From Amphiura filiformis (Eukaryota > Echinodermata > Ophiuroidea > Amphilepidida > Amphiuridae), in contig NC_092628.1 in NCBI RefSeq assembly GCF_039555335.1, forward strand, positions 79,944,315-80,008,314: DNA of 64,000 nucleotides. Reading direction: 5' to 3'. A program made the position numbers and the translations under genes. Shown here in pieces: positions 10,649-25,600 of the stretch; the stretch's first letter is position 1, and every line of letters starts with the position of its first letter. The notes beneath the pieces were generated by a model that did no database searches, was not told the origin of the DNA, and was given only the letters and a program-made list of their open reading frames with translations.

Positions 10649-13600
10649 CTGAAATTAAATAAAACAATCAGGTACAACACAATGACTTCTGTCTCCACCT
10701 TTATAGCTAACGGGACAAACTGTAGCCCTCTTTATTTGTTCATGTTTACTATGTTTATGAACTACTGTAAGTTGTTTCTCACAACGCACTAAGAACATAA
10801 TTCACCTTTACATAGCACATTTAAATACAAGAAAGTTTAGTTCCTTAACGTGAACGTCTGACAAAATATAGTGTATCTTTTATTTCACTCAGGAACCGAA
10901 AAGGGCATTATTATTGCCTGGTCTCTAAGGCTCCGAAAGAACGTTAAGACTGTACATTTGAAATGAATGTGATACCATTGCTGGTAACCGTCTAGCTTAT
11001 TTGTACCTTTGGCATTTGTTTCACATTTGTTTGTTTACCTAGGTTGGTCCGTAAGGGACATATGCTTGGGTCCATGGAAAATCCACGATTCAGACCTATG
11101 CAATATGCACAAGCCAGGATATAGCTATAAAAAGTATGCTGGCTCAAATACATAAAAGGAAACAAAATAGCAAGAAATAGAAAGAAGCAAAGAAGTCCAC
11201 TCCAATTAATCAGTATAACAATTTTGCTCTTAGTCCTTGGGTCGAAAGATATTAAAGTGTAAACATGGTATTAAATGTTGTTTTGCTTTTAAATATGTAA
11301 ATAATATAATGCTATAAAACATACCGTTGGGCATCATAGGTTTTGGTGGATGGACGATCCTCCAACCTGCTTTCTTAAACATTTCGATCTGGTTGCATGG
11401 TCGGACTGGATTAGCAAGCACTAAACCTGGACCAATTATATTGAAGGTAGCATCTATATGCATTGCACTAGGATCACCAAATGAGAGAACATGGATGTTG
11501 TATTTGTCTCCAAGATGTCGCCGCATCCATTCTATGCCCATGTTATTAGTCACCTATTATACATTGAAAGGATAAAAATTAAGTAACTCCACATTTTTTA
11601 CTTGTGACAGATGCAACGGCAATTTTTCTGTAGCATTTTTCTATTTCCGCAGAATTTGCCGCAGCAACTAAATCATGTCATAAAGAATAATAATAATCAG
11701 ACGTTGAGGGCGTTTTCGGTTCTCCGTAGTGATCAGATGATGGTGGATGCGATATCGCTATTTTTGACGTCGCCATTGGATTAACACATAATCATGAAAT
11801 CTTCACAAACAATTCTAAATTTGTTATGTGGTGTCAAAGCAAAATTATCTTACTCTAAAACCGTTGGGGTTCTGCAAAGTACCCCACTGCAAGTATGTTA
11901 ATTGTCCATTTATAATCGCTAACCGTGTATTGTGAATGGGGCTGTCAGCCCTGTATCTTCGCCAGCCTCGTACGTCCGTGTTGCGTGTCCTATGCCGCCT
12001 GTAGTGATTTCCAGTTGTCCGCTGCGACCTTCTGCTATTTCCGCTCAATTTAACAATAAGTCGCGGTTTTTGTTTGCTTCATGCAAACATGGTAAACGTA
12101 TCCTGCGACTAAAGACCCTGTGGCATTTTTAGCTACTGCGTAAGACGCTAGTGAGCATGGTTAGAAGTAAACCGCTGTCACTTTGGGAAAATGCTCGCCA
12201 GACGTCGGACTATGATATGATATGATATGATATCGTGATATGATATGATATGATGTGATATGATATGATATGATATGATATGATATGATATGATATGATA
12301 TGATATGCTATGATATGATTTTATTAACCTGCACAACATCGCGGCCAAACGGCTGAATTGCATTATACAAGAAACAAGAAACAAATATTATGAAAGAAAC
12401 CAATTACACATAATTATAAAGCAAACAAAAGGCAACTTGGCATGGAAAACAGCAGAGAGATGCAAAAGGGCACAATGGGAAGCCACCAGCACGCAAGCAA
12501 CTACTGCTTATTCAGCAGATTAATGTAGTAGGGAATGGGGCTTTCAGCAAATCTGCTTGTGCGCGCACGTAATTTGGAGATATGGGCTGCATTTCCCAGC
12601 TGTCTTCCACACAGTGTCGACAATCTGTATGATAAATATAAATTTAATACTCCGTTGGTGAGCGACGGGCGAGTGGTATTTCACCGAACGCAAGAAAAGG
12701 AGTTCTAAATGGAGCGATGTATTCAATTCGATTGAAATCAATATCTATTATTGACGTAGATAAAGAGAGTGGTACAGTGCCTCATTTCAAATATTTAGTT
12801 TTAGTTTTGGTTTTGGTTTTGGTCACGTGGTTTCCTATTGTCCTGCCTAACCACTTGAATCACAAGATATCGAACTCTTTGTTTCTACCTTTTGTTTAAA
12901 ACTAAACATTTGTGACAGGTAGTTTCGGTTTTGGTTTCAGTTTCTTATAAGTGGTGTGACGAATAAAAGTACAGGATTTTCGAGTTACCTGATCTAAGTA
13001 TACAAAAGAAATGTTTAAATTTCGCAGTGCAATATTCACGAGCAGAGAAGTCGAACAAAGCAGTCTACATTTGAAAGCATTGATTTAGTTTGAAAGCATT
13101 GACTTGAGACTACGAAATAGCCTAAGCTGATTTCACTGTGAAAATATATAGACCATCGAAATATTTCCACAGACATTACAATAGACACTTGAAAGATTAT
13201 GACTTCAGTGATATAAACACTATTATACACAACTCTATTTATGTGCATGTCGCATGACGGAAGATCAATATCATAGAAAGCTGGTTTAAACTGACTTTTA
13301 TTCAATTTATTTATTGGAGAGAGAGAGAGAGAGAGAGAGACGAGATCGCCAGGGGAAAGGGGGTGTGTGTGTGGGGGGGGGGGGGTAAGGGTAAGGGAGA
13401 AAGAGAAACAGAGGGGAGAGAGCATTGGAAGTGGGAAGGGAAGGAGGGGAGGGGAGCTCAAGAGTGGAGTGGAATAATAGGGAAGAGTCGATATCGAGTG
13501 TGGGGAGGGGAGGGAGGAGGTTATATATAGGTGGCGGAGGGAACATAGGTAAGAGGTATGGGTTGTGCTTTCCGGGGAATAATCTAATTCATAATTAAAT

Positions 13601-16600
13601 CATCTACATCATCATGCATCGTTTATATTTCAGACAAATAAACAAAACCCCCCCCGCCCCTCAATATATGCACATGATTGCTACATGTAGGCCTCGTATA
13701 TATCCATCCTTTATGTCTCAACGATGTCTATGCATAACTTATCAAACGAATCTCGGAACTCGGGTGTAATTATATGGTGTCATGGAAGTGTGCCACCTAC
13801 GGCAGAGAGCATCAACAGTCGCCCGCGTTGATAGATATCGATAATGAAAATGTTAGCACAATAGGCTATTATATGGTCAATTCCAGCCAAAGCGGGCCAA
13901 AATTCTCTCTGGGGGCCATTTTGAAAATGTTTTCCTTTTCAATTCTAGACTTATCAAATGAGACGATCATGTCTAGTGAATCATCAGGTGGAAGTGCCAT
14001 CGGATTGAAAAATAACTTTTCTTGCTAGACCAAATAAAGTGTTAAATGCGCATATGCATGTTACCCACGAATTCAAACATTTTTCACCTGTTCTACGCCA
14101 TAAAATTTCACTTTCTTTAATATCTTTCAATATTTTATGTGTGACTCATATACACTAGAAATCGGTGAAGACTTTGAACGTAAAATAGAATTTTATTACA
14201 TATATCTACAAAGAAATATTTTGGTTATTACAAATTTTAAGAAAGAACCAGGTGTACAGTTAAGATTGTGTCAATTCTTCGAACTCTTTCCAAAGTGGCT
14301 GTCATTTAACATTACTGTATTATTTCGAAAGATTAGAATAAATGCTTCATATAAATATAAAGTTAGATTTTGTATCTCGTCGCAGGATGAGGATCTCGGA
14401 TGGATTCGTGGGTAACAGCGTCTGGAAAATAGCAATTCCTATTAATTTTTTTAAATAAAATAAAAAATACTTTTCCGTATGTCAATAATTCAGGCTGCAA
14501 TGGCACTAAAATGAATTTTAATCAAAACACAGACAACATGGAATATTTAGAATGGATCATTATGGCATTTTGGGTATAAAAATTTTGAGAATAATGGAGT
14601 TGCCAAATTTAAATAGACAGAGCAAACAGTTTTATATTATTATTTTAGTAAAATCATTCCATATTTTCATGCAGCAATATTCTATTAACTCGTGTTTGAC
14701 AGTTCCTAAGAACTAAAACACTATCATACATTGTTAACTATAATTTAAGTAGGGATTCGTGGGTAACCAAAATGTTCGTGGGTAACACATATTTGAAGGT
14801 ATGTATTGGTAAGCGGCAAAATAGAAAATATTACAGAAGGTTGGAAACCACCATGCGGTTATTCCTCTATCGTGTTTCAATGATTCCCGTTTCTCTAACC
14901 AATTGCATTTACCAAAAAAATGGTAATTTAGGATAATCAATCAAAACTTCATGTTGCAGCTTCAGTATACCTTCAAGAGGACGCTATTAAACAGGACTGT
15001 TTTGGAACCTATTTCGCATATTTTCAAAATGTTAAGATGCATAAGAAACATATAATTTACGAGTAAATCCTTGGATTCGTGGGTAACGCCGAATTCGTGG
15101 GTAAAGCTATAAGTACTATAGTACCGTTTGGGGTTTGCGTTTCTTAGGTGTATAAACTGTAAGTACTGTCAAAATTATAGCATACCCATGGCTTGAATAT
15201 GTGCTGATTTAAACTTAAAATAAACAATCTCCTTATTTTTCAAGGTTAGCATCTATTCGGGATTCGTGGGTAACAAAGGTTTAAACCGTCGTAGATTCTT
15301 TTTTAAAGCGGTGAACGTATTTTTACGATTTACAATTTTAAGCGCTTGTCAAACTAAATTCAGTGTCCAAAGTCATTAAATGTTAATTTAAGTCATGGCA
15401 ATTATATTTGCTGGACTCGTGGGTAACAGTTGATACGTGGGTAACGTCAAATTTGATTTTATGGAATTTTATGGGTAAAACGTATTTGCATAAAATAATC
15501 ACTTGGACCTCAGAATTATAGAACGAAACTTCGTTTCATGATATAGTCATTTATGGCATATTCACTTAACATTTTTCAGAACGATCATTTAATTTTTGAT
15601 ACGCGGGTAACAAAATTATTAGCCAAATTGACTTAATGGCCTCAAGAGTCCACAAACTTTGGTGGAATTCAATCGTTTTACATATGATGAGAGATCATGC
15701 AAACGTCTTTCTAACGGTAGTCTTTTCATTTTGATTGAAGGACATTCAATGACATATTGTAACGGGACCGAGCTTGCCCCTAACTCTTTTGTAAGCGACT
15801 GGTGGAGAAGACTAGCCTTATAAACATACAAGTGGTAGCGTAGAATCAAAGACTAGAATTTTCTCCAAGATATGTGGAATCAGTGATACATGAAAGGAGT
15901 AGGCTAACAGGTAAAAATGAGACTTGACAATTCTGTTTTATATTTGCTTCTTTTGTTATATCTTGTATTGTTATTTTGCTTTCATATTTGTCTTATCACA
16001 TCACAATTCATAAATACAAGTTAACACTGGTAAATACACAATCTCTGTTGTTGATCATGACGATATTTCCTTATTTATCTCTTTTAAATCCAAATAAATT
16101 ACCAATAAATGCTGCCGAACAGTAGGCCTACATACTAGACCTATCTGCTTGAATAATCGAGAAGCATAAAAATACAATTTTATAGTCAACAGAATCTCTC
16201 ATCACATGACATAGTCATAGGCTAGGCCAAGGCCTAGTAGGCCTAGTACAGAGTATCCATGCCTGTACACCAAATACGAGCTTGCCATGCAACAATGAAT
16301 GCACATAAATACAGTGCATAATTTTCCATTGGACTTGTGCATGTGTGCGGCAAGTCACTTGCACAATGGGCATAGGCGCTAGGCCAAAACACCGGAGTGC
16401 ATAACCACCCGGGTGCACGGTGTTGCCACTATTGTGGTAGCCAAGCTGCCCCTAGCTCAATCTGAGCTCCAGAGTAGGGCGTATTTGCTTTGGTTGGCAG
16501 TGCTTACCTTCAAACTGAGTGAAGGTTTGGGTGGACTATTGTCCACCAAGCAATCTGATTCATTTGTGTCGTGCACGGCCTTTATATACTTTCCTGAACG

Positions 16601-19600
16601 CGTTCATGGAACCTTTTGGCGGCTGCGTTCAAAGCGTAAGCTCCGTTACTATGGACATCGCGCAGTCACTCCGCGTCAGGCGCTCACTTTCGAAAAGATT
16701 TTGAACATGACGAAATTTAATAACTAGAACTGCTAGTGTTTTTAAATCAGGAATCAAACTGATGACCCCCTTTTTGACCATGTAAAACATAAAAATACTC
16801 AAAAATATCTTAAAATTCTACATCCTTAAACAATTACATCTTAAATAATCCAAAGTTTGATCAACAAAAGTCGTTTTTTTTAAGGAAATTTACAATTTGT
16901 AGGAAAAACTTGTTTACGTTCAGACGATTGCTGGCCGGGGAATTTCAAAATGACAAATCTAAAATTCTTTGAAACAACACATGAAAAACCTGAATTTTGT
17001 CCTCAATATTTACTTGTAGACGGTATGTAATACCTTATTTTGTTCCTGACAAAATTATTTACACAATATTATAAGATCTCTGTACAACTTCTAGCAGAAT
17101 AGTGAAATTTTGAAGCCAAATTCGCACGTACGACATGACAAATTTCTCTGCCGTATTTTCAACCCACGGCAAAAACTGACGATCGACAGATAAACAAATC
17201 CAAATATTTACAAAAATATACCTTGTGCAGAGCCATGCAATCATTTTTAAATGCATAATAACAATCACAAACTACCACGAACACGTGAGCATCGTGACTC
17301 TTCTCTAAATGTGAATTTGACAAAAGCTGAATTCGGCCATTGACAACACACGGGAGATAAGCTTAAAAACAGGCCAAAAATCTGAAATCGCATTTTGGCT
17401 CTCCGTTTCAATATATGGTGCTTTATCTTTGAATTCGTGGGTAACGCCAATTCATTTAAGCTATCATAACTTGTCCCCGGTATGACTTGCTAGTAAAGGC
17501 CTATATGCACAAAGAGAGCACATTGGACGTGACATGATATGCTCCATCAATAACGTGATGTCCTTTATTAATGACATTTTAAAGTGGAAAGTTAACATAG
17601 AGAGAATTTTGTCCCGCTTTCGCTGGCATTGACCATATACGTATGGTTATAGGCCATTATACTTTTGATTATATATACCCTCTTGTGTCCTCCCAGCACA
17701 ATAGTGTTATGATTGCAGAACAGTTCATCTCCACTTTTTAATCCCTTGATTTTTGGTTTCTGAACAAAAGAGAAACCAAAACTAATTATTTGAAATGAGG
17801 GAGTGTGTCAATAATGTACATTGTATTATAGATTTAGCACCTGGATCTGACATGGATTCCTTTATATAATTAATTTCTCAAATAGTTGAATATATCACAA
17901 TTTTAACTGTGGATTTCAAAATCGTTACATCAAAATTGCAGTAAAACATATCCACAGCAAAATACCGGTCCTCACTAATTAGTGTATTTAATTTCCAGTT
18001 AGTGTATTAAAAAATAAAACTTGGGATTTACCTGACAACAAATAAAATTTTCTTGTAATAGAAATATCATATGGGATACTGATATGGTAGGCCGCAACCG
18101 CCACAACGTGGAGCTGCTACGCGTAGCTGACTTTTTGCTCCGTGGATCCAAATTGACCAATCATGTTAGAGTTTTTTATTACTCGGAGGTAAAACTGACC
18201 AATCAAGTACGACTTACTCATTACGTGAAGCGAATTTATTCATTAAGAATTTGCCAGACGAGCTTCGCGTAGTTGCAAGATATCCTCGGTCACGAAAGTT
18301 ATGATTCAAAAAGTAGTTAATGAAAAGTACGAACCGCCTTATTATTTAAAAAAAAGCGCAGTGATTTATAGTGCGCTACGCACAGGCACAACGCCTAGAC
18401 GTTGATCCACAAGCCTCAGCACACTTTACAGGTTGTCGCTGACCACTACGGCCCACATCATGCCATAAACCATTACACAGCATTTCAGGGACTTTGCTGC
18501 TTCAAGAGCGCACACCCTAGACATTCCACAAATAACCTTCGCAACCAGGATCAGCTCCCCGAGTTTCGTACGGGTTACAACGAGACAAATTAGCAGTGAG
18601 TTCCTTGTCCAGGGGAATTTCAAGCTAACTCAATTTAAGATGGAAAAGCACTCATAAGAAACTCATACAGTATTGTACATAACTATATAGCTAGGCAGAG
18701 TGGTGGTAAACCATGCACATAATTATGCGATCTGCAGTGTATCGCCGGGAGCTAATTTGTACAACTGGCGCGGCGCGGCGTGGCCTGTGCTATAAACTGT
18801 CTGGTATCATGCTTGATACGAGAGAATTCGGCCTTCAGCAAACCAGTTCGGATTTACTTAATATACTAGTAGTAGGCCATACATACTGCAGTTACTGTCC
18901 GTTTTCCTATACACAGTGCGCTCACCATTGACGCGTGACCTCTACAAATGGTGTATGTTAGAAGTATAGGCCATTGCCTAGTTAACGTCACTGTGTAAAA
19001 AATAACCGGCCAATTTAGGTGTTTGGAAATATTGGTACTTTTGTGTTTTATGAAGGATATGTTAACGACAGATAACACCAAAAAATATGAAGAAATTATT
19101 TCTTAACCGTGTTAAGTCTGCAAACCATTATGCTTATCATTTTCAAGAACGCTGGTTAACAATAAGCAGACTATTGTCTCATTTCGTAAACAAAAGCCCA
19201 CACAGTATTGTTACCTTGCGTTTGCTTTATAATCGTTCACCCAACTGAAACTATAATACCAGCTCATTGCTCATTGCACAGGTAAAACAGAAACATGTGC
19301 AGTGTGTATTTAACCAGAGAAGATCTGATGTAACATAGTTTAGCTCTTTTCAATGAGTGTTATCTTGGTTTAATAGCTTTTAATGGGGTTTAAGTCCTTC
19401 AAACGGGTCGTGGTGAATTCTACTGTAGACATGACTGCATCATGATTATTTTAAAGTCAACAACATTCAACAATGTGATCACCGTGATAGTATGACAGTA
19501 TCAGTACCGTGGGTGTCAGTGATCTTGGCATGACACAGTAGACAGACAAACAAACAAACAAACAAACAAACAAACAAACACGCACACACATGACACATGC

Positions 19601-22600
19601 ATGCAAGGTAACATTGACTATACACTAATCAAACAATGGTATTGATCCTGTACAACTGGTCGTGGTTTATTTACATTTGGTTCATTTAAAATCCCCATAG
19701 TAAACATTAATTTTGTCAAGAGTTTTCTCGAGGATGCATCCACTGGCTACGCGTAATGAAAAGATCTAACATGATTGGTCAATTTAGCTCCGCGAAGCGA
19801 AAAGTAAGCTACGCGTAGCAGCTCCACGTTGTGGCGGTTACGGCCAGCCATACACTGATCATGCGAAAATCGTAAAAACATAGAATAGAAACTGTGTGGC
19901 AGGCTCTCTGGAATTTCATATCGTATGCTTAGCTTGAGTCGCTCGGCCTATCTCGAACAAATGTAGCTGCGTAGCTGTTGAAAAACGAGAGGATTCATCG
20001 TACTATCACGGCAATTGTTGACACGAAGATATAGGGATGATGACGCTGTGTTCCATGGACTTCACTTCTACTAGGAGGGAGCAACATGTTGGTACGCTCT
20101 GATTTAGCAAGCGCTTGCGCGAACGGAAAACAGTGTTTGTGGCAACAGAAAACCACATGCAAAATTGCGGATTACATCAATCTTTTCAGCGGAAAATCAT
20201 AGCAGTTAGGCCCTGTATAAACTGTACGGAAAAAAATATTACTAACCTGACTTCTCTGCACAAAGATGTCCTTGCCAGCTCGCATGAAATCTGCAGCATC
20301 GAAGCAAGGCTCAAATTCCGTGATCACAAAACGACCCTTTGTGACAAGCTTTTGGCGTTCTTCAACACTGTATTTCATGTATTCCTTTGTATTAAAATGA
20401 AATAATTATTTTGAAATTAAAATTATTATTTTTTATGTAATGTCTTTGATTTTTATGGAAATAAAATATGAATGAATGAATATGAATGAATGAATTAATA
20501 CATGATAGACTCATGAAATTCCGAGTTTACATAAGCAAAGATCAAAAATTTATAAGATAATGCATTATGTAATCTAAATAAAATATAATTAACAATCGAG
20601 GTCAGGACTACTCATTTCACATTGTGATCACTATCTCACATGGCGCAAGAAAGATGAATTACGAAAGTCCAGTGACCGCGCCGCCCGGGAGGAGCGGTTA
20701 GTGGATTTTTGTGGTTAATTTTTCTTGAGCGATCAGAGTCAGAGCATAGTTGGTAACTAAGAAAAAATCAGGTCCTACTCGTCGGACTAGACAGCTATAA
20801 CAATATATCATTCTACCAAAACTCACCGCGACAGAAACATGATTTTCAATTAAATAGAATGCACACCACTCCACGCCATACATAAATTCTCCCAGTCACA
20901 TTTCCCCAATATGAAATTTTAAAAAAGTTAAATTTTAATTTTACTTCTTTTAAAGTTTGGCAGAGGCGTTCGAACTCACGGCGCACCACGCCGCTTTGGA
21001 TATGCATAATGAGCCTAGCGCCTTAGACCACTCGGCCACTTGTCTTGATGGAATCCATTTGAAACTTATTTGAAGATATAATCGCAACTTCAATATAGGC
21101 CTACCACGTGACAAGCAAAAGCAGAAAACGTACCATATTTTGGAATTTTATTTGCCTAAAAACATTAATGTGTATTAATAGCGCTCAATTGTTGTTAATC
21201 CGACAATAAACATGATAAATGCGCGTCTATATGGACAATACATTATATCGATTTTGACATGTGCTCGCACGGTGTCAGTACATTTCCATGGTCAGTAAAA
21301 TACTATAGAGGAAAACCTACCATTTTCTTGTATACACGTTCGATGTTTTGATCAAGTATGTGAATATTCGACATTAGACCCAAAATGTTTTTCAGGAAAT
21401 AAAAGATTAGATTACCATAAAAACGAAACAGTAATCTTTTGCCGGGTCTAATGTTATTTATTCATAGAATTTTCAACGTTTTTCTATCCTTATTCTTGCT
21501 CAATTAAAAATATATTTTGGCGTATATGAAATTGAAATAGAAAAGTTCTCTGCCTCATAAACGCCATAATACATTCTACAACGCTTGAATCGTTGTTAGA
21601 ATAAGAAAACGCTTGCTGTTATTTAATGCTAATTTATTGCACATTCTAGGGAAGTGGTTACCTTTTTAAAATAACTGAGTGAGAGGGTTTTCAAGAAAAT
21701 ATTTTTCCTGTCAAAACTGAAGCATCCTCTGTATAAAAGAAAATATGAATATTTCTGCACATCATATATAACGATTCGTGATACCCAATTGTGGCACATT
21801 TGATGTCGTTTAAGAAGCAGAGAATTACATTTCAATTTTATATACGCCAAAATATTTTTTTTAATTGAGCAAGAATAAAAATAAAAAAAAAAACGTTGAA
21901 AATCCTATGTGAATATTACATTAGACCCAACCAAAGATTACTGTTTCGTTTTTATGGTAATCTAATCTTTTATTTCCTGAAAAAACATTTTGGGTCTAAT
22001 GTCGAATATTCACATACTTGATCAAAACATCGAACGTGTATACAAGAAAATGGTAGGTTTTCCTCTATAGTATTTTACTGACCATGGAAATGTACTGAGA
22101 CACAAGCACGTGTCAAAATCGATATAATGTATTGTCCATATAGACGCCCAGTTATCATGTTTATTGTTGGATATTTTTTTATAAAACACGCAGTTAACAA
22201 TAATTGAGCGCTAATAATACACATAAATGTTTTTAGGCAAATAAAATTCCAAAATATGGTACGTTTTCTGCCTTTGCTTGTCACGTGGTAGGCCTATGTT
22301 GAAGTTGCGATTATATCTTCAAATAAGTTTCAAATGAATCCAACAAGACAAATGGCCGAGTGGTCTAAGGCGCTGGGTTCATAGTGTGTCCAAAGCAGTC
22401 CGCCGCCGTGAGTTCGAACCCCGCCTCCGCCAAACTTTAATGAAGTAAAATTAAAATTAAAATTTTACTTTAAAAAAATTTCATATTGGGGAAATGTGAC
22501 TGGCAGAATTTATGTATGGCGTGGAGTGGTGTGAGTTCATACCTGCTGGTGATAAACAATTTCTATATAAAAGTTGAAACTGACTTTCAGCACACAAATT

Positions 22601-25600
22601 CAACTAACCTTGAATTTTCGAGGTGTGACAAACATCATTATCAGGAGAGGTCCTAAGATGTTGTGATGGACTTGCACTTTTGTAGACCATTACCGAGTTT
22701 TGGTCGAATGAGGGCGTTGTATAAGGTTGTTTAGTTCTGGCAATTTCTGGCAATTTAATCTGTGCTGTTTTAACTCGATATTACTCCGAAAAGCCTTCGC
22801 TTATAATCGTGTGTGAAAGGACATAAGGCTATAAGTATTCTGAGACAGGCAGCTCTTTTGAATCAAATAATTCGCTAGAACAACCAAAAAAATCGTCCAG
22901 TTGAGCGAACGAAAGGAGGAAATAAAATCGTGGACATTTAAATGACCCGGATTTTGATAGGTGTAAAAGAGTTCACGGAGCGTTCGCAATTGAACGAACA
23001 CACTCAAGGATTCTCGAGTATACTGGTCAAACAGCATCAAATTCTGAAGATTGCGCGATTAAAATCACTTCCCGGAAACACGTATTGATTATGATTCGGT
23101 AGCAGAATTACGGGCTCGCATAACAGGTGCGTTAAAATCGGCTAAACCTCAAAGGAATAATCTCTAAAGATGAACGGGATGCATTGTACAGGCTAAGAAA
23201 GAACCGTACCATTACCATCTTGCCTGCAGACAGACCCTGAACAGTATGACCAGAAGATCAATGCTTTGATAGACAGTGGTGATACGTATGTTAAGCTTAA
23301 GAAAGACCTTACCAAGACATACCAAAATAAGTTTATCAAAATACTGAATTACTTTAAGGCGGAGCGTAATCTGTCGGAGTACTCCAAGTTATATACTCCT
23401 CAACACTGAATCAGATTTCATATTATGGAGCAATGAGAGCCAGAAAGCCTCAACTCACAATCACCCGATCCCACAAAATGAGCATATTAAAAGTCGCCAG
23501 GGCGTTATAGTTACAGTCCATTAATCATGACAAAATTCAATAGAACACAAAAGACATTGTGGAGGAGATATTGATTTTTGAAGACCAACGCAAGAAGCCA
23601 ACTTCATGCTCATTTTGTGAGAGTTTGTCATAGTGTGTTGTGGCTTTCTGGTTCTGAACCCTCGTTATGTATCTACTTTGCTTGCAAGTATCCCTGTGGA
23701 GAGCGCGGTGAATGCAGCGAAAGATTAATTGGAGAAGGATACCAGCTAAAAGAGGTTTGCCTTATATAGTACTACCCCGGGGTACTACCTAATTTGTTTT
23801 TCGAGGACAGGTTTACCAACAATGAGGGGGTTGTGCTATGGCCAGCCCGATCAATCCGGTTATTGCAAACCTGTATATGGAACATTTTGAGATAACCGCC
23901 TTACGTAATTAAACCATCCGTTTAGCTTCGTTACGTGGATGACACCTATGTAATCATTCGCGAAACTGATGTGACAATTTTCACCGAACATATCAACAAC
24001 CAGTATTCGCAAATCAAATTTACCAGTGAGCCAGAAGTTGACGGATACCTCGCTTTCTTAGACACCAAAGGTTCGCGAAACGCTGATGGATCCGTGAGTA
24101 TCTCCATGTACAGAAAACCTACATATACAGATTAATATACCTCCATTTTGTTTCCCACCATCCGATCGCTCACAAATTAAGTGTTATCAGGACATTATTT
24201 TACAGAGTTGAAATCGCGGTGACGGATCCCGAGTGAAAGAAGTCCGCTTTAGGACATTGCGGATACCGCAATTGTACTTTCGGTCTAGCCAAAGCCAAGG
24301 ACAAACGTAAGAACAGTCCTGACCCTCCTACTAACGGCAACCAAGTAGAGATGGCAAGAGATCGAAGAACAATTAATTTGTTATTTTTACTAGCCGATTT
24401 CCCGGCCTTCACCGGCTCGTAAAAATACCCGACTTTGTACAAACATGACAAAAGGCCATTGCGTTTTCAAATTGTTCTTATCATTTTGATGGTCTAGTGC
24501 CATGAGGGTCAAATAGCATGACTTGGGCAAGGTTTGGCATTCTGCTGGTCACTGTGGCTGTACACACGTCATAGTTTGTTTCTTACTTTTGTCCACACAT
24601 CAAGTTGGTGTACCTTGCTTGTTTTCTTTCCTGTTATTCATATTCAATGTATCCTCTTGTATCATTTATTGATCCTTAATGTGTTTTGTGTCCTCGTCCG
24701 TTGGATTCACCATTACCCACTTTTTCGCTCTAAATATTCATAAAAAATGGTCTCTATAAATGGCATGAGCTTTGACCTTTTTGCTTATAACTCGAGAACT
24801 ATACGTTACAGATAGACCAAACTATACTTTTTCTGAATAATTATTACCAGAGGAATACATTTGTGTGGCTAGAACAAAATTTGACCAAAATACCCATCCA
24901 TGTTTCCAATGTAACAATACATCCTAGATGTTGCAATCTTTACTTATTTTGAATTGTTATTGAAACTTAAAGGAAGTCTCCGGCAATGACAACATTATGC
25001 CTTATATGTAAGAAAAATAATTATCAAGCACGAATCATGTGGATTTATTTGAAAGAAGCTCATAGTGACCATAAAAACGAATAAAAACACCCGTCTCTCA
25101 ACACGCGATATTCAAAATTCCCAGGCGCCGAAATTGTCCAGTGCAATGACGTCCCAGTAATACAATGAAGGCTGATGACAATTGAGCACAAATAACCATT
25201 ACGTCATTGCACTTGGACAATTTTGGCGCGGGAATTTTGAATATCGCGTGTTGGGAGCCGACTGTTTTTATTCGTTTTTATGGTTAATATGAGTTTGTTT
25301 TAAATAAAACCATGTGATTCGCGCTTGATAATTATTTGAATATATGAATACAAAAGCCACCTAAGTCCATACTTTGGCCAAATTGAGTTAAGCATGGGAA
25401 ATTGTTGCTATACATAGGCCTGTTATATGCATGAAAGAACAACTCAAATTCATCCTCTGTGTCTATTGGGCATGTGAAAAATAGCATGTATGAAAGAATC
25501 ACCCAATTCCATGATTTGAGTCTTGTAACACATTGATTGAAATCCAGTATGTATAAAAGTCCACTTGTAACACATTCATTGCTGGAGAATGACTTTTGAA

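Larger units (their letters stand above)
18084..19850. mobile_element. 1.77-kb region bounded by inverted repeats
   Basis: GCCGCAACCGCCACAACGTG at about 18090 pairs with CACGTTGTGGCGGTTACGGC near 19828-19847, and the arms continue through AGCTGCTACGCGTAGCT and a TTGACCAATCATGTTAGA block (about 100 bp). Between the arms lie a SINE (18348-18640) and R1 copy c, so the element is a nest of insertions. Confidence 0.6.
20863..22532. repeat. Foldback structure with arms of about 690 bp
   Basis: 20863-21545 and about 21830-22532 are reverse complements with few differences: CACCACTCCACGCCATACAT on the left against ATGTATGGCGTGGAGTGGTG on the right, and matching blocks throughout (GTGAATATTCGACATTAGAC, GAGGAAAACCTACCATTTTC). 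The loop of about 285 bp shares CTAATTTATTGCA and AAAACTGAAGCATC blocks with 6945-7080. Each arm carries a tRNA-Leu-like segment. Confidence 0.85.

Noticed and set aside
13036-13461. 141-residue minus-strand frame rich in Ser/Leu/Pro
   Set aside because: Half of it is the complement of the purine-rich microsatellite; no domain is visible.
22350-22432. Functional tRNA-Leu gene
   Set aside because: A and B boxes are good, but the anticodon stem is broken and the sequence is mirrored in the other foldback arm, so it is a tRNA-derived repeat.
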